From: Vreelandella arcis | GTDB lineage: Bacteria > Pseudomonadota > Gammaproteobacteria > Pseudomonadales > Halomonadaceae | Assembly: GCF_900103865.1 (NCBI RefSeq) | Contig: NZ_FNII01000003.1 | Coordinates: 62,001-126,000 of the forward strand | Direction: 5' to 3' | DNA length: 64,000 nt | Part shown: piece after piece, positions 18,568 to 30,000 of the stretch | How the letters are laid out: each line of letters opens with the position of its first letter | Position numbering within the stretch: position 1 is the stretch's first letter | Program-made: the position numbers and the translations under genes | Notes under the pieces: generated by a model | What the model saw: only the letters and a program-made list of their open reading frames with translations | Told to the model about the DNA's origin: nothing | The model's database searches: none

Positions 18568-18614
18568 ATGCGCAAATGCATCCTATGCTGAAATTCATGC
18601 AGTTTTATGCGCAT
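18568..18614. promoter_or_regulatory. Repeated ATGCGCA element in the tupB/regulator intergenic region
   Basis: ATGCGCA occurs at 18568-18574 and again, as the full palindrome ATGCGCAT, at 18607-18614. Both lie in the 130-base gap between the divergent tupB and HTH regulator genes. The 39-base start-to-start spacing and the palindrome make this a candidate operator for the adjacent regulator, which could bind both copies and control both directions. Function inferred from position only. Confidence 0.4.
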
Positions 18615-18634
18615 TAAAACCAATAGGGTGGCCG

Positions 18635-19522
18635 ATGCCGTCGACCGCGATGTATTTAACTACTAGCGAAGTGGCTGCTTACTTACGCCTCAAAGAACGT
18701 AAAGTCTACGACCTGGTGCGTCAGGGGCAGATCCCCTGTAGCCGCGTGACGGGCAAGCTGCTTTTTCCACGCCAGCAGGTAGATTTATGGGTGCTCAACC
18801 ACCTGGAAGGTGATCAGGCTCAACGCCAACCGCCGCCCGCTGTGGTCGCTGGTAGCCAGGACCCACTGTTGGAATGGGCGATCCGTGAGAGCCATTCGGA
18901 CTTGGCCAGCTTATTTCACGGCAGCAGTGACGGTGTTCGTCGCCTATTGGAAAGTCGTGCCATGGTGGCGGGCGTGCATCTGCTTGACCCTGCCAGTGGT
19001 CATTACAATCAACCCATGCGGCTGGGTTTAGGGGGCGTGAGGGATTTGGTCGTGTTGCGCTGGGCTGTGCGGCGTCAAGGCTTATTAGTTCCTCAAGACA
19101 ATCCCTTAGGGATTAACCGTCTGGCAGACCTTACCCAGCCTAATGTGCGTGTGGCGCATCGCCAGCCCGGCGCCGGTGCCGCCCAACTGCTAACGTATTT
19201 GCTTGGGCAAGCCGGTATCCCACAAACGACGATACGTTGGGTGGCGCATCCGAGTCTAAACGAGGACGATTTAGCGCTAAGCGTGTTGCAAGGCGAGGCG
19301 GATGTGGGGTTAGGCGTTGAGGCGGCGGCGCGTCGTCAGCAGTTAGGGTTTATACCGCTCTACGATGAACAGTTTGATGTGATGATGCACCGTCGCAGCT
19401 ACTTCGAGCCAAGCGTGCAGGCATTGTTGGCGTTTACCCGACAACCCCGTTTTGCTCAGCGTGCCGAGGCGTTAGGCGGCTATGATATTAGTCAGCTGGG
19501 TGACGTGGTGTACAACGCCTAG
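18635..19522 (+). CDS. HTH regulator with C-terminal periplasmic-binding-protein-like domain, probable tungstate/molybdate sensor
   Basis: 295 aa. Residues 1-50 form an excisionase-type helix-turn-helix (MYLTTSEVAAYLRLKERKVY onward). From about residue 75 there is a PBP-like domain related to molybdate-binding proteins: SHSDLASLFHGSSDGVRRLL, NPLGINRLADL, HRQPGAGAAQLLTYLL and QGEADVGLGVEAAAR. No signal peptide is present, so this ligand-binding domain works in the cytoplasm as a sensor. Divergent from tupBCA, it most likely regulates that operon in response to the oxyanion. A start at 18650 is also possible. Confidence 0.82.
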   Translation: MPSTAMYLTTSEVAAYLRLKERKVYDLVRQGQIPCSRVTGKLLFPRQQVDLWVLNHLEGDQAQRQPPPAVVAGSQDPLLEWAIRESHSDLASLFHGSSDGVRRLLESRAMVAGVHLLDPASGHYNQPMRLGLGGVRDLVVLRWAVRRQGLLVPQDNPLGINRLADLTQPNVRVAHRQPGAGAAQLLTYLLGQAGIPQTTIRWVAHPSLNEDDLALSVLQGEADVGLGVEAAARRQQLGFIPLYDEQFDVMMHRRSYFEPSVQALLAFTRQPRFAQRAEALGGYDISQLGDVVYNA

Positions 19523-19620
19523 TACTGCAAGTTGCGCGGTTCATGGCTTGACGATTATACAGCAGGTGCCACACTTGATAGGCGTTGTTAACGTCTAATC
19601 ATCACGAAATGGAGAGCATG

Positions 19621-20184
19621 ATGAATCAAGCACTGAATGGTAAACGCGTCGCGATCCTGGCCGCTGACGGCTTTGAGGAATCCGAGCTGAGCGTACCGCG
19701 CGCGGCGCTGCAGAAAAATGGCGTCGAGGTTCACGTAGTAACCCCGGAAGGCAAAGGCATCCGTGCCTGGGCCGAAACCGACTGGGGCGATACCTACGAG
19801 GCCGACGCGGCCCTTGCCGACGTCAACGAATCCGACTACCACGCCCTGGTATTACCGGGTGGCCTGTTCAACCCGGATGCGCTTCGCATCAACGAAGAAG
19901 CGCTGAGTTTTGTGAAGGCGTTCTTTCAGGCGGGCAAACCGGTGGCGGCTATTTGCCATGCGCCGTGGATTCTGATTAATGCAGGCGTAGTGGACGGCCG
20001 TCGGATGACCTCGGTGGCGAGTGTTGCCCAGGATTTACGCAATGCCGGGGTTGATTGGGTTGATGAGCCGGTCGTGGTCGATAGTGGCTTGGTCACCAGC
20101 CGCACCCCCAAAGACCTGGATGCCTTCAACGCTAAGCTCTTGGAAGAGTTACAAGAAGGGCGTCACACAGGCCAACACGCTTGA
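19621..20184 (+). CDS. DJ-1/PfpI family protein (glutamine amidotransferase-like)
   Basis: 187 aa from the ATG at 19621, six bases after GGAG (19611-19614). The family's catalytic elements are Cys112-His113 in the nucleophile elbow AAICHAPW and Glu20 in DGFEESEL. Members include deglycases/glyoxalases (YhbO type) and the PfpI protease; stress protection is the usual role. It is followed by an overlapping phosphatase gene (TGATG), which suggests cotranslation. Exact substrate not assignable. Confidence 0.9.
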   Translation: MNQALNGKRVAILAADGFEESELSVPRAALQKNGVEVHVVTPEGKGIRAWAETDWGDTYEADAALADVNESDYHALVLPGGLFNPDALRINEEALSFVKAFFQAGKPVAAICHAPWILINAGVVDGRRMTSVASVAQDLRNAGVDWVDEPVVVDSGLVTSRTPKDLDAFNAKLLEELQEGRHTGQHA

Positions 20185-21317
20185 TGTGGTTAGTGCGCCA
20201 GTGGACAAGCTTCGTAAAGCGGCTTGTCCACGTGAATGCTAAACCCATGAAGCGTAACTTTGGCCGCGGTGGGATGATGGTACATCCCTACCGTGGCTAC
20301 GGTTCACAGCGCGAAGTGTTTGTTATGGGGCGGGTGTTCCGCCAATTGGCACTCGGTCGGGCTATTCCTAGACGCGGCATTTTTCGTGATACCGCTGACG
20401 TGGCCCGGCGTATTTTTCGTCGTGGCTTTGCTAATGCAGAAGTGGAGCTTGTATTAGGCGGCAACCAACTGTGCGTCACCACCGACCGTGATGGCTACTT
20501 TGATGTTCACTTGCCTATCAGCCACGCGCTCCCCATCGATGTCTCCTGGCATGTTGCTGACATTAAGGTGAAGGCCGAAGGGCAGAGGTCGGTTAATACG
20601 CAAGTGGAAATTTACGTGCCGCCGCCTGAGGCCGATTTGCTAGTCATCAGCGATATTGATGATACGGTCATGTTCACTGGCGTAGCTGAAAAGCTCAAAA
20701 TGCTCTATCGCCTTTTTGTGCACAAGCCCCATCGGCGTACCGCGTTTCCAGGGGTTGCTTCGCTTTACCAAGCGTTGCATCGCGGGGGCAGTGACAAAGC
20801 TGAACGCCCCATTTTGTATGTGTCCCGGGGGCCCTGGGCCATTTATGAAATGCTGGAGACATTCTTTCAGCTAAACCGAATTCCGGTAGGGCCCATTTTG
20901 TTTTTGCGAGAATGGGGGCTCTCTTTGCGTCATCCTTGGCCACGTCGCGCCGAGGCGCACAAGCGCGAGCTGATCGACCGCATGTTAACGCTGTTTGATG
21001 ACTTGCCGTGTATCTTAATCGGTGACAGCGGCCAGCATGACCCCGAGGTTTATAGCGACGTTGTCCGTGACTATCCTGGGCGTATTAAAGCCATTTATAT
21101 TCGCCGGATTGACCGCGACCCCGCCCGTGAACAGGCTATCCAGAATTTGCGCAATCAGCTGGCGGATACGGATTGCCAACTGGTACTTGCCGCCGATAGC
21201 GTGCTGATTGCCGAACATGCTCACGTAGAAGGTTACATTTCAGCGCGTGGGCTGCAGGCCGTGAAGCGCGATGTGAAGGAAAGCTATCAAGACGCGCCAA
21301 CGAATAAGTCACGTTAA
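20184..21317 (+). CDS. App1-type phosphatase domain protein (DUF2183)
   Basis: 377 aa. The C-terminal half carries the HAD-like phosphatidate-phosphatase signature VISDIDDTVM (catalytic Asp157 and Asp159), then SRGPWAIYEML and CILIGDSGQHDPEVYSDVV, as in the App1 catalytic domain. The N-terminal part has a beta-rich segment with DRDGYFDVHLP. Bacterial members are uncharacterised; lipid phosphatase activity is inferred from the fungal enzyme. The ATG at 20184 overlaps the PfpI stop. A true start a little downstream (for example near 20248) cannot be excluded. Confidence 0.82.
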   Translation: MWLVRQWTSFVKRLVHVNAKPMKRNFGRGGMMVHPYRGYGSQREVFVMGRVFRQLALGRAIPRRGIFRDTADVARRIFRRGFANAEVELVLGGNQLCVTTDRDGYFDVHLPISHALPIDVSWHVADIKVKAEGQRSVNTQVEIYVPPPEADLLVISDIDDTVMFTGVAEKLKMLYRLFVHKPHRRTAFPGVASLYQALHRGGSDKAERPILYVSRGPWAIYEMLETFFQLNRIPVGPILFLREWGLSLRHPWPRRAEAHKRELIDRMLTLFDDLPCILIGDSGQHDPEVYSDVVRDYPGRIKAIYIRRIDRDPAREQAIQNLRNQLADTDCQLVLAADSVLIAEHAHVEGYISARGLQAVKRDVKESYQDAPTNKSR

Positions 21318-21398
21318 TTAACGTCTCCTCGTCGCCACGTATCGTCAAAATCATTGTTTAATAGATAATGGCAATACGTTTACGATTCGGGAGTCCCC

Positions 21399-22073
21399 AT
21401 GTTCGTTGTGCTGATTATCGCTACCCTCGCGATCTTTGTTTTACCCAACCTTTGGGCCAAATGGGTGCTCAAGCGCCATGCCCGCGGGCGCGATGATTAC
21501 CCGGGTACCGGTGCGGAGTTGGCCGAGCACCTGTTACGCCGCCTGGGTGTAACCGGCGTTAAGGTAGAGCGCACCGAGTTTGGCGACCACTATGATCCGG
21601 AAGACCGCTGTGTACGCCTCACCCCTGAGCATTACGATGGTCGCTCGCTCACCGCGGTGACTGTCGCCGCCCACGAAGTGGGGCACGCGATTCAGCACTT
21701 TGAGGGCTACGCGCCGCTACTGGCGCGCAGCCGGTTAGTGAAAGTTGCGCAAAAAGCGGAAAAGTTGGGGGCGGTACTCATGATGGCAGCCCCGTTCCTG
21801 TTTCTGCTTACCCGGTTACCGGGCGGACTGGCGTTGGTTATCGTGATGGCCGTGATCAGCTTCGGCACCGCCGCGATGGTGCACTTGGTGACACTCCCGG
21901 TAGAGTTTGACGCCAGCTTCAACCGAGCACTGCCGCTTTTAAAAGAGTATGTGCCGCCCTACGATATGCGCGGCGCCCGCCACGTGCTCACTGCCTGCGC
22001 GTTTACCTATGTAGCGGCATCGCTGGCTAGCGTCATGAACCTGGGGCGCTGGCTGGTGATTTTGCGGCGCTAG
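21399..22073 (+). CDS. Membrane zinc metallopeptidase (YugP-like, Zn_peptidase_2)
   Basis: 224 aa. An N-terminal membrane helix (residues 1-20) precedes a catalytic region with the zinc motif HEVGH at 92-96 (HEVGHAIQHFEGY). Two further hydrophobic segments lie near 120-140 and 140-165, with a last one near the C-terminus. The conserved LPVEFDASFNRAL stretch of this family follows, with a likely third ligand Glu. The substrate is unknown; such proteins are thought to handle damaged membrane proteins. It ends one base before the convergent cmoB gene. Confidence 0.87.
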   Translation: MFVVLIIATLAIFVLPNLWAKWVLKRHARGRDDYPGTGAELAEHLLRRLGVTGVKVERTEFGDHYDPEDRCVRLTPEHYDGRSLTAVTVAAHEVGHAIQHFEGYAPLLARSRLVKVAQKAEKLGAVLMMAAPFLFLLTRLPGGLALVIVMAVISFGTAAMVHLVTLPVEFDASFNRALPLLKEYVPPYDMRGARHVLTACAFTYVAASLASVMNLGRWLVILRR

Positions 22074-22074
22074 C

Positions 22075-23085
22075 TTATGCAGGCTTATCCGCCAAAATCA
22101 CCGCCCGTCTTGGGGCGGGGTAGCCTTCAATGGTGCGGGTGCGGTCATTGGGGTCAAGAAAGTCCGCAAGCGATTGGTAGGTCATCCACTCGGTGGAACG
22201 CTGCTCATCAAGTGTGGTGACCGCTTCATCGACCACGCGCACGTTGGTAAAGCCGCAGCGGCCAAGCCAGTGGCACAGCGCTTTGGAAGAAGGTAAGAAG
22301 TAGACATTGGGCATAGCGGCGTAACGTTCGCCGGGCACAAATACCGTTTGCTCGTCGCCTTCCACCACCAGCGTTTCCAGCACCAACTCGCCACCTGGAG
22401 CAAGCGCGCCTTTTAACTGCTGCAAATGCTCAAACGGCGAGGGGCGGTGGTACAGCACTCCCATGGAAAATACCGTATCGAAAAAGCCCAGGTTTTCCGG
22501 TACGTCTTCGATGCCCACCGGCAAAAACTGTGTTCTTCCGCCATCGGCATCGCCGACAAAATGGCGTACCGCCTGAAACTGCCAGTAGAAGCGCGGCGAG
22601 GGGTCAATCACCAGTACAAAAGCCGCGCCTTCACCGGTCATTCGCCAGGCGTGGTAGCCGCTACCACCGCCTACATCGAGCACCTTGCGGTACTTGAGCG
22701 GTGCTAAGTGGGGGGCGACTCTTTGCCATTTCCAATCGGAGTGCCATTCGGTGTCGATGTGAATGCCGCCCATTTGAAAAGGACCTTTACGCCAAGGGGC
22801 AAGCTTTTTCAGCAGATTAAAGCACTGGCGCTGCTGGCTATCGCTAAGGCTGAGTTCAACGCTGACCGTGTCGCTGTCTAGCTGAACGTTACGCTCGTCG
22901 GGCAGCGCGGGCAGTTTGGCCACGGCTTTTTCCCAGGCAGATAAATCGCCGTGGCGGTGTCGGTCAAGCCCATGAGCTAGCTGCTCGGGTAGCTTGGCCA
23001 GCCAGGGGGTTAGCGAGGCATCCAGCGTGGCTTGATCTAAAAATGCCTGATAAATTGCGCGATGATCATTGGGTAATGGTGCCAC
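22075..23085 (-). CDS. cmoB: tRNA U34 carboxymethyltransferase
   Basis: 336 aa, family length. It transfers the carboxymethyl group of carboxy-SAM to 5-hydroxyuridine at tRNA position 34, giving cmo5U. The nucleotide-binding loop VLDVGGGSGYHAWRM, FPxG-like FLPVGIEDVP, FDTVFSMGVLYHRPSP and LVLETLVVEGDEQTVFVP are characteristic. It is the second gene after cmoA, two bases apart, so the synthase and the user of carboxy-SAM are made together. Confidence 0.95.
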   Translation of the reverse strand: MAPLPNDHRAIYQAFLDQATLDASLTPWLAKLPEQLAHGLDRHRHGDLSAWEKAVAKLPALPDERNVQLDSDTVSVELSLSDSQQRQCFNLLKKLAPWRKGPFQMGGIHIDTEWHSDWKWQRVAPHLAPLKYRKVLDVGGGSGYHAWRMTGEGAAFVLVIDPSPRFYWQFQAVRHFVGDADGGRTQFLPVGIEDVPENLGFFDTVFSMGVLYHRPSPFEHLQQLKGALAPGGELVLETLVVEGDEQTVFVPGERYAAMPNVYFLPSSKALCHWLGRCGFTNVRVVDEAVTTLDEQRSTEWMTYQSLADFLDPNDRTRTIEGYPAPRRAVILADKPA

Positions 23086-23087
23086 CT

Positions 23088-23831
23088 TTAACCCTCCTTA
23101 AACGCAATCAGCGAGGCAAAATTAAGGTACTGGAACCAGGTCATCGAGCGGGGAAAGCCCGCCTGATCTAAGCGGCCATGGAGGGCATCCAGGGTGTCCG
23201 GCACCAGCACGTTTTCAAGCGCGGTGCGCTTCTGGCTGATTTCCAAATCGCTGTAGCCGTTGGCACGTTTGAAATCGTGGTAGCGCTCAACCCGCCAGGC
23301 GTTATCGCGCTCGTCGGCGTCGACGGTTTTCTCGGAGAGAATCAGTACGCCGCCGGGTTCTAGCGCTTGATAAAGCCGCGCCAACAAGGCATCGCGGTCG
23401 GCGGGGGGTAAGAACTGCAGCGTAAAGTTGAGAATGATCATGCCCGAAGGCGCATACTCCAGGGTGCGTATGTCGGCTTCTTCCACTTGCATGGCGTGGT
23501 CGGGGCATTCTTCAGCAAACGTTTGCCGTGCCTGCCCGGCCATGGCAGGAGAAAGATCCACCCCGGTGTAGCGAAACGCGTCGGCGGGGAGGGCACCCGC
23601 GAGCGCTAGACCAGACGCACCCAGCGAGCAACCCAGGTCGTAGACATGGGCGCCGTGGCGCAGATGCCGCTGGGCGATTAAGCTCAACATGCCGAGGATT
23701 TGCCCGTAGCCAGGCACCGAGCGGCGAATCATGTCGGGGAAGCACGCGACGACCTGCTCATCAAAGGAGAACCTTGCCACCCGGTCTAGGGGTGTCGAAA
23801 AGATAGCGTCGCGGTAAGATGCATCACTCAT
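23088..23831 (-). CDS. cmoA: Carboxy-S-adenosyl-L-methionine synthase
   Basis: 247 aa from the ATG at 23831 (MSDASYRDAIFSTPLDRVAR), the conserved family N-terminus; the open frame extends 43 codons further but shows no family sequence. It makes carboxy-SAM from prephenate and SAM. Seen motifs are FDEQVVACFPDMIRRSVPGY, VYDLGCSLGASGLAL, the LNFTLQFLPP segment and LILSEKTVD. The first gene of cmoAB, it is divergent from pgi, whose start is 129 bases away. No strong ribosome site is visible. Confidence 0.94.
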   Translation of the reverse strand: MSDASYRDAIFSTPLDRVARFSFDEQVVACFPDMIRRSVPGYGQILGMLSLIAQRHLRHGAHVYDLGCSLGASGLALAGALPADAFRYTGVDLSPAMAGQARQTFAEECPDHAMQVEEADIRTLEYAPSGMIILNFTLQFLPPADRDALLARLYQALEPGGVLILSEKTVDADERDNAWRVERYHDFKRANGYSDLEISQKRTALENVLVPDTLDALHGRLDQAGFPRSMTWFQYLNFASLIAFKEG

Positions 23832-23960
23832 GGTCAAGCCAGGATTATTAATGAGGTTGCGTAGTTTACGCGCCCTGCTTTGACTAGAACAGGCCTGGCC
23901 AGGACAGACCTGTTTAGAACACATTTCTGCTGCACGGAATGACGCCAAAGGAGAGGGCAC

Positions 23961-25655
23961 ATGGCTGCATCATCACGGGCAACCCCCGATACGTTACCCG
24001 CTTGGCAGACGTTAAAGCATCACGCTGAAACGCTGCAGCACGTTCACTTGAAAACGCTATTTGGTACCGAGCCTTCACGCTGGGAGAGTTTTACTCGCCA
24101 GGTGGCGGGTTTGACGCTAGATCTTTCCAAACAGCGTTGGGATGACGATACCTTAGAGCACTTGCTGGCGCTGGCGGAGGAAGCGGGGGTGCCTGGGGCG
24201 ATTGAGGCGCTGTTGAGCGGCAAACGGGTAAACGTCAGCGAAAACCGCCCGGCCTTGCACACCGCCTTGCGTTTACCGGCGGATGCTACGCTCGAGGTGG
24301 AAGGCGACGATGTCGTCACTGACGTGCATGAAAGCCTGGCCCAAATGGATCGATTGGTGCAGCGGCTGCATGCAGGGCAGTGGCGCGGAGCCACCGGGAA
24401 GCCAATCCGACATGTGGTCAACCTCGGCGTTGGCGGTTCCGATCTCGGGCCGTTGATGGTTACTCATGCCCTGGCCGACTACCAGCCTGAGGATATTCAT
24501 CCGCTGGAAGTCCACTTTGCCTCGACCATGGACGGTTCGCAGCTCGCCGATTACCTAGCCCGCTTTAATCCTGAAACCACCTTGTTTGTACTGTCCTCAA
24601 AGTCGTTCACTACTATCGACACACTCTCTAACGCCAATACCGCTCGAGACTGGCTAATCGGCCGACTGTCGAAGCATGGTGAGGTGCCTAGCGCCACGCC
24701 GGTAAGTGCTGAGCTGATTATTCGTCAGCACTTTATCGGTGTTTCCGCCAGCCCCGACAAAATGACCGAGTGGGGCATCACCCCTGATCATCAATTGATG
24801 TTCTGGGAATGGGTCGGCGGGCGCTACTCGCTGTGGGGGACGATTGGCTTGCCGATTGCGTTGGTCGTTGGAATGGATAATTTCCGCGAACTGTTAGCCG
24901 GTGCCCACGCCATGGATCGCCATTTTCAAGAAGCGCCTTTGGCGGATAATTTGCCGGTGCTGCTGGGGCTGGCGGGAATCTGGAACGTTAACTTTCTGGA
25001 TATTCGCGCTCACTCGATTTTGCCTTACGACGGGCGCTTGGAGTATTTTGCTGCTTACTTGGAACAGCTCGAGATGGAGTCCAACGGTAAGTCGGTGACT
25101 AGTCAGGGCCAGGCGGTTAATTACTCCACCTGCCCGGTGCTCTGGGGGCAGTTGGGGCCCAATGCCCAGCATGCGTTTTATCAGTTGCTCCACCAGGGTA
25201 CACAGCCGGTGGTATGCGACTTTATCGCACCGCTGAAGCGCTATGATGAGGTGGACGATCAGGATACCCGCCGCCACTTGAAAGCCCAGCATCGCTTAGC
25301 ATTGGCTAACTGTTTTGCTCAATCGCGGGTGCTGATGCTGGGCGATGATGCCATTGATGACGATGGCCCACGCCCAGAGCACAAGCGCTACCGAGGCAAT
25401 CAGCCTTCCACCACGGTGCTGTTGGACAAGCTAACCCCTTCAACGCTGGGTTCGCTTATTGCGCTGTATGAGCACAAGGTGTTTGTTCAGGCGGTGATTT
25501 GGGATATCAATCCGTTCGACCAGTGGGGCGTTGAACTAGGCAAACAGATTGCCACGGATACGCAGAAAATCATCGACCATCAGGGCGATCTGACGCGTAT
25601 GGATGCGTCCACTCGCAGGCTGATTGAGGCGTTTTGGGCGGCGGAGCAGGAGTGA
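23961..25655 (+). CDS. pgi: Glucose-6-phosphate isomerase
   Basis: 564 aa. It interconverts glucose 6-phosphate and fructose 6-phosphate. Both sugar isomerase signatures are present: NLGVGGSDLGPLM, then LSSKSFTTIDTLSNA with the phosphate-binding Ser/Thr residues, the active-site region WEWVGGRYSLWGTIGLP, and the C-terminal INPFDQWGVELGKQ with the catalytic Lys. A strong ribosome site (AAGGAGAGG) precedes the ATG. Single gene between cmoA (divergent) and parE. Confidence 0.96.
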   Translation: MAASSRATPDTLPAWQTLKHHAETLQHVHLKTLFGTEPSRWESFTRQVAGLTLDLSKQRWDDDTLEHLLALAEEAGVPGAIEALLSGKRVNVSENRPALHTALRLPADATLEVEGDDVVTDVHESLAQMDRLVQRLHAGQWRGATGKPIRHVVNLGVGGSDLGPLMVTHALADYQPEDIHPLEVHFASTMDGSQLADYLARFNPETTLFVLSSKSFTTIDTLSNANTARDWLIGRLSKHGEVPSATPVSAELIIRQHFIGVSASPDKMTEWGITPDHQLMFWEWVGGRYSLWGTIGLPIALVVGMDNFRELLAGAHAMDRHFQEAPLADNLPVLLGLAGIWNVNFLDIRAHSILPYDGRLEYFAAYLEQLEMESNGKSVTSQGQAVNYSTCPVLWGQLGPNAQHAFYQLLHQGTQPVVCDFIAPLKRYDEVDDQDTRRHLKAQHRLALANCFAQSRVLMLGDDAIDDDGPRPEHKRYRGNQPSTTVLLDKLTPSTLGSLIALYEHKVFVQAVIWDINPFDQWGVELGKQIATDTQKIIDHQGDLTRMDASTRRLIEAFWAAEQE

Positions 25656-25728
25656 TGCACCGTCGTTATTAGAGGCGGGGCTAACGCTACGACCTATCCC
25701 CAGCGTCCTTGGCAATAAACATGGCTAG

Positions 25729-27738
<2,010 letters not shown>

Positions 27739-27744
27739 CCCCCG

Positions 27745-29997
27745 ATGACCATGGATATTCAAGTCGCAGAGGGAGACGTCGAACGTCTCTCCCTGCGCGA
27801 CTATACGGAAAAAGCGTACCTTGACTACTCAATGTACGTGATTCTCGATCGTGCCTTGCCCAATATCGGCGATGGCATGAAACCCGTGCAACGGCGGATT
27901 ATTTACGCCATGCGCGAGCTGGCGCTGAACGCCAACGCCAAGTACAAAAAGTCGGCGCGTACCGTCGGCGATGTACTAGGTAAATTCCATCCCCACGGTG
28001 ATAGCGCCTGCTACGAAGCCATGGTGCTGATGGCCCAGCCGTTTAGCTACCGCTATCCGCTGGTGGATGGCCAGGGCAACTGGGGGAGTCCCGACGACCC
28101 TAAATCGTTTGCTGCGATGCGCTACACCGAGGCCAAGCTCTCCAAGTTTGCCGAAGTGCTGCTTAGCGAGCTTGGCCAGGGCACTGTCGATTGGGCACCC
28201 AACTTCGATGGCACCATGCAAGAGCCGGTGGTGTTGCCGGCCCGCTTACCCCATGTGCTGCTCAACGGCGGTACAGGTATTGCTGTGGGCATGGCCACTG
28301 ATATTCCGCCCCACAATGTTAGCGAGGTGGTCGACGCCACGTGTCACCTGCTTCGCAACCCCAAAGCCACTACCGTCGATCTGATGGAATTTATTCCCGC
28401 ACCGGATTTCCCAACCGATGCGGAAATTATTACCCCCAAAGAAGATCTGCGGAAGCTTTATGAATCCGGCCGGGGGTCGGTGAAACTGCGTGCCCGCTAT
28501 ACCCGTGAAGAGGCCAATATCGTCATCACGGCGGTACCGTATCAAGTGAGCGGTGCCAAAGTGCTGGAACAGGTTGCCGCGCAGATGCAGGCCAAAAAGT
28601 TGCCCATGGTGGCTGACCTGCGCGATGAGTCGACTCACGAGGAACCCACCCGGCTGGTGATTGAACCGCGCTCTAGCAGAGTGGATGTCGAGTCGCTGAT
28701 GGCGCACCTGTTCGCCACCACCGACCTGGAAAAGAACGTGCGGGTGAACATGAACGTGATCGGCCTGGATGGCCGCCCACGGGTCATGCCGCTACCCGAA
28801 ATGCTTGGCGAGTGGCTACAGTTTCGACGCAGCACAGTGCGCCGTCGTTTAGAGCACCGCCTAGGCAAGGTCGAAGATCGCCTGCATATCCTGGAAGGCT
28901 TGTTGATCGCCTACCTCGACCTGGATGAAGTAATCCGCATTATTCGTGAAGAGGACGACCCTAAAGCCTTGCTGATGGCGACGTTTAGTCTCTCCGAACG
29001 CCAGGCCGAAGCCATTTTAGAGCTGCGCCTGCGCCACCTTGCCAAGCTCGAAGAGATGAAAATTCGCGGTGAGCAGGACGAGCTGGAAAAAGAGCGCAAA
29101 TATTTAGAGGGGCTGCTGGGTAGCGAAGCCAAGCTCACCACGCTGATCGAAAAAGAGATCCGCGCGGCGGGTAAAGAGCACGGCGATGAGCGCCGCTCAC
29201 CGCTGGTCGAACGCGAAGAGTCTAAGGCGCTTTCTGAGGTTGAGCTGTTGGGCGCTGACCCGATTACCGTGGTGGTCTCAGATAAAGGCTGGATTCGCGC
29301 GGCCAAAGGGCACGATATTGACCCTGAGGGGCTCTCCTATAAAGCCGGGGATAGCTTTCAACTGGCGGCGAAAGGTAAAACCAATCAGCCGCTGGTGCTA
29401 TTGGATGACACTGGGCGTGCTTATACGTTGTCGGCGCATAATCTACCCAGCGCCCGGGGGCAGGGGGAGCCGGTCACCGGGCGTGCTAACGTTGTCGCTG
29501 GGGCCAAAATGGCCGGGCTGATGCTCGCGCCTCCTGAACGGCGCTTTGTACTGGCCAGCGATGGTGGCTATGGGTTTGTGGCGCGCCTAGATACGCTGAC
29601 CGGTAAAAATAAAGCCGGTAAAGCGGTACTTAGCCTGCCCAAAGGCTGTAGCGTCATGGCGCCTATCGAGGTGCCTGATGGAGAAGCGTTGTGGGTGGCG
29701 TCGGTGTCCAACGAAGGACGTTTGTTACTTTTCCCATTGTCGCAACTGCCCGAAATGGCCAAGGGCAAAGGCAATAAGATGCTGGATATCCCGGGGCCGC
29801 GTGCTGCCCGGCGAGAGGAGTTTGTGCGTAGTATCGCGGTGATAAAAGATAACGACGCCTTGGTACTGCATGCTGGTAAGCGCAAGCTAACTCTAAAAGC
29901 TGATGATTTAGCGTATTATCGCGGCGAACGAGGTCGCCGGGGAAGCAAGTTGCCGCGCGGCTTCCAAAAAGTTGATTGGATCGAGGCGGGGGAGTAA
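27745..29997 (+). CDS. parC: DNA topoisomerase IV subunit A
   Basis: 750 aa, the ParC length. The N-terminal quinolone-resistance region [20 protein letters not shown] has Ser and Glu at the two usual resistance positions replaced in part: the segment reads HGDSACYEA, the wild-type pattern. The catalytic tyrosine lies in [11 protein letters not shown]. The C-terminal domain of partial beta-pinwheel blades starts near residue 490. The gene follows parE by six bases, forming a parEC operon with serB three bases behind. Confidence 0.95.
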   Translation: MTMDIQVAEGDVERLSLRDYTEKAYLDYSMYVILDRALPNIGDGMKPVQRRIIYAMRELALNANAKYKKSARTVGDVLGKFHPHGDSACYEAMVLMAQPFSYRYPLVDGQGNWGSPDDPKSFAAMRYTEAKLSKFAEVLLSELGQGTVDWAPNFDGTMQEPVVLPARLPHVLLNGGTGIAVGMATDIPPHNVSEVVDATCHLLRNPKATTVDLMEFIPAPDFPTDAEIITPKEDLRKLYESGRGSVKLRARYTREEANIVITAVPYQVSGAKVLEQVAAQMQAKKLPMVADLRDESTHEEPTRLVIEPRSSRVDVESLMAHLFATTDLEKNVRVNMNVIGLDGRPRVMPLPEMLGEWLQFRRSTVRRRLEHRLGKVEDRLHILEGLLIAYLDLDEVIRIIREEDDPKALLMATFSLSERQAEAILELRLRHLAKLEEMKIRGEQDELEKERKYLEGLLGSEAKLTTLIEKEIRAAGKEHGDERRSPLVEREESKALSEVELLGADPITVVVSDKGWIRAAKGHDIDPEGLSYKAGDSFQLAAKGKTNQPLVLLDDTGRAYTLSAHNLPSARGQGEPVTGRANVVAGAKMAGLMLAPPERRFVLASDGGYGFVARLDTLTGKNKAGKAVLSLPKGCSVMAPIEVPDGEALWVASVSNEGRLLLFPLSQLPEMAKGKGNKMLDIPGPRAARREEFVRSIAVIKDNDALVLHAGKRKLTLKADDLAYYRGERGRRGSKLPRGFQKVDWIEAGE

Positions 29998-30000
29998 TTC

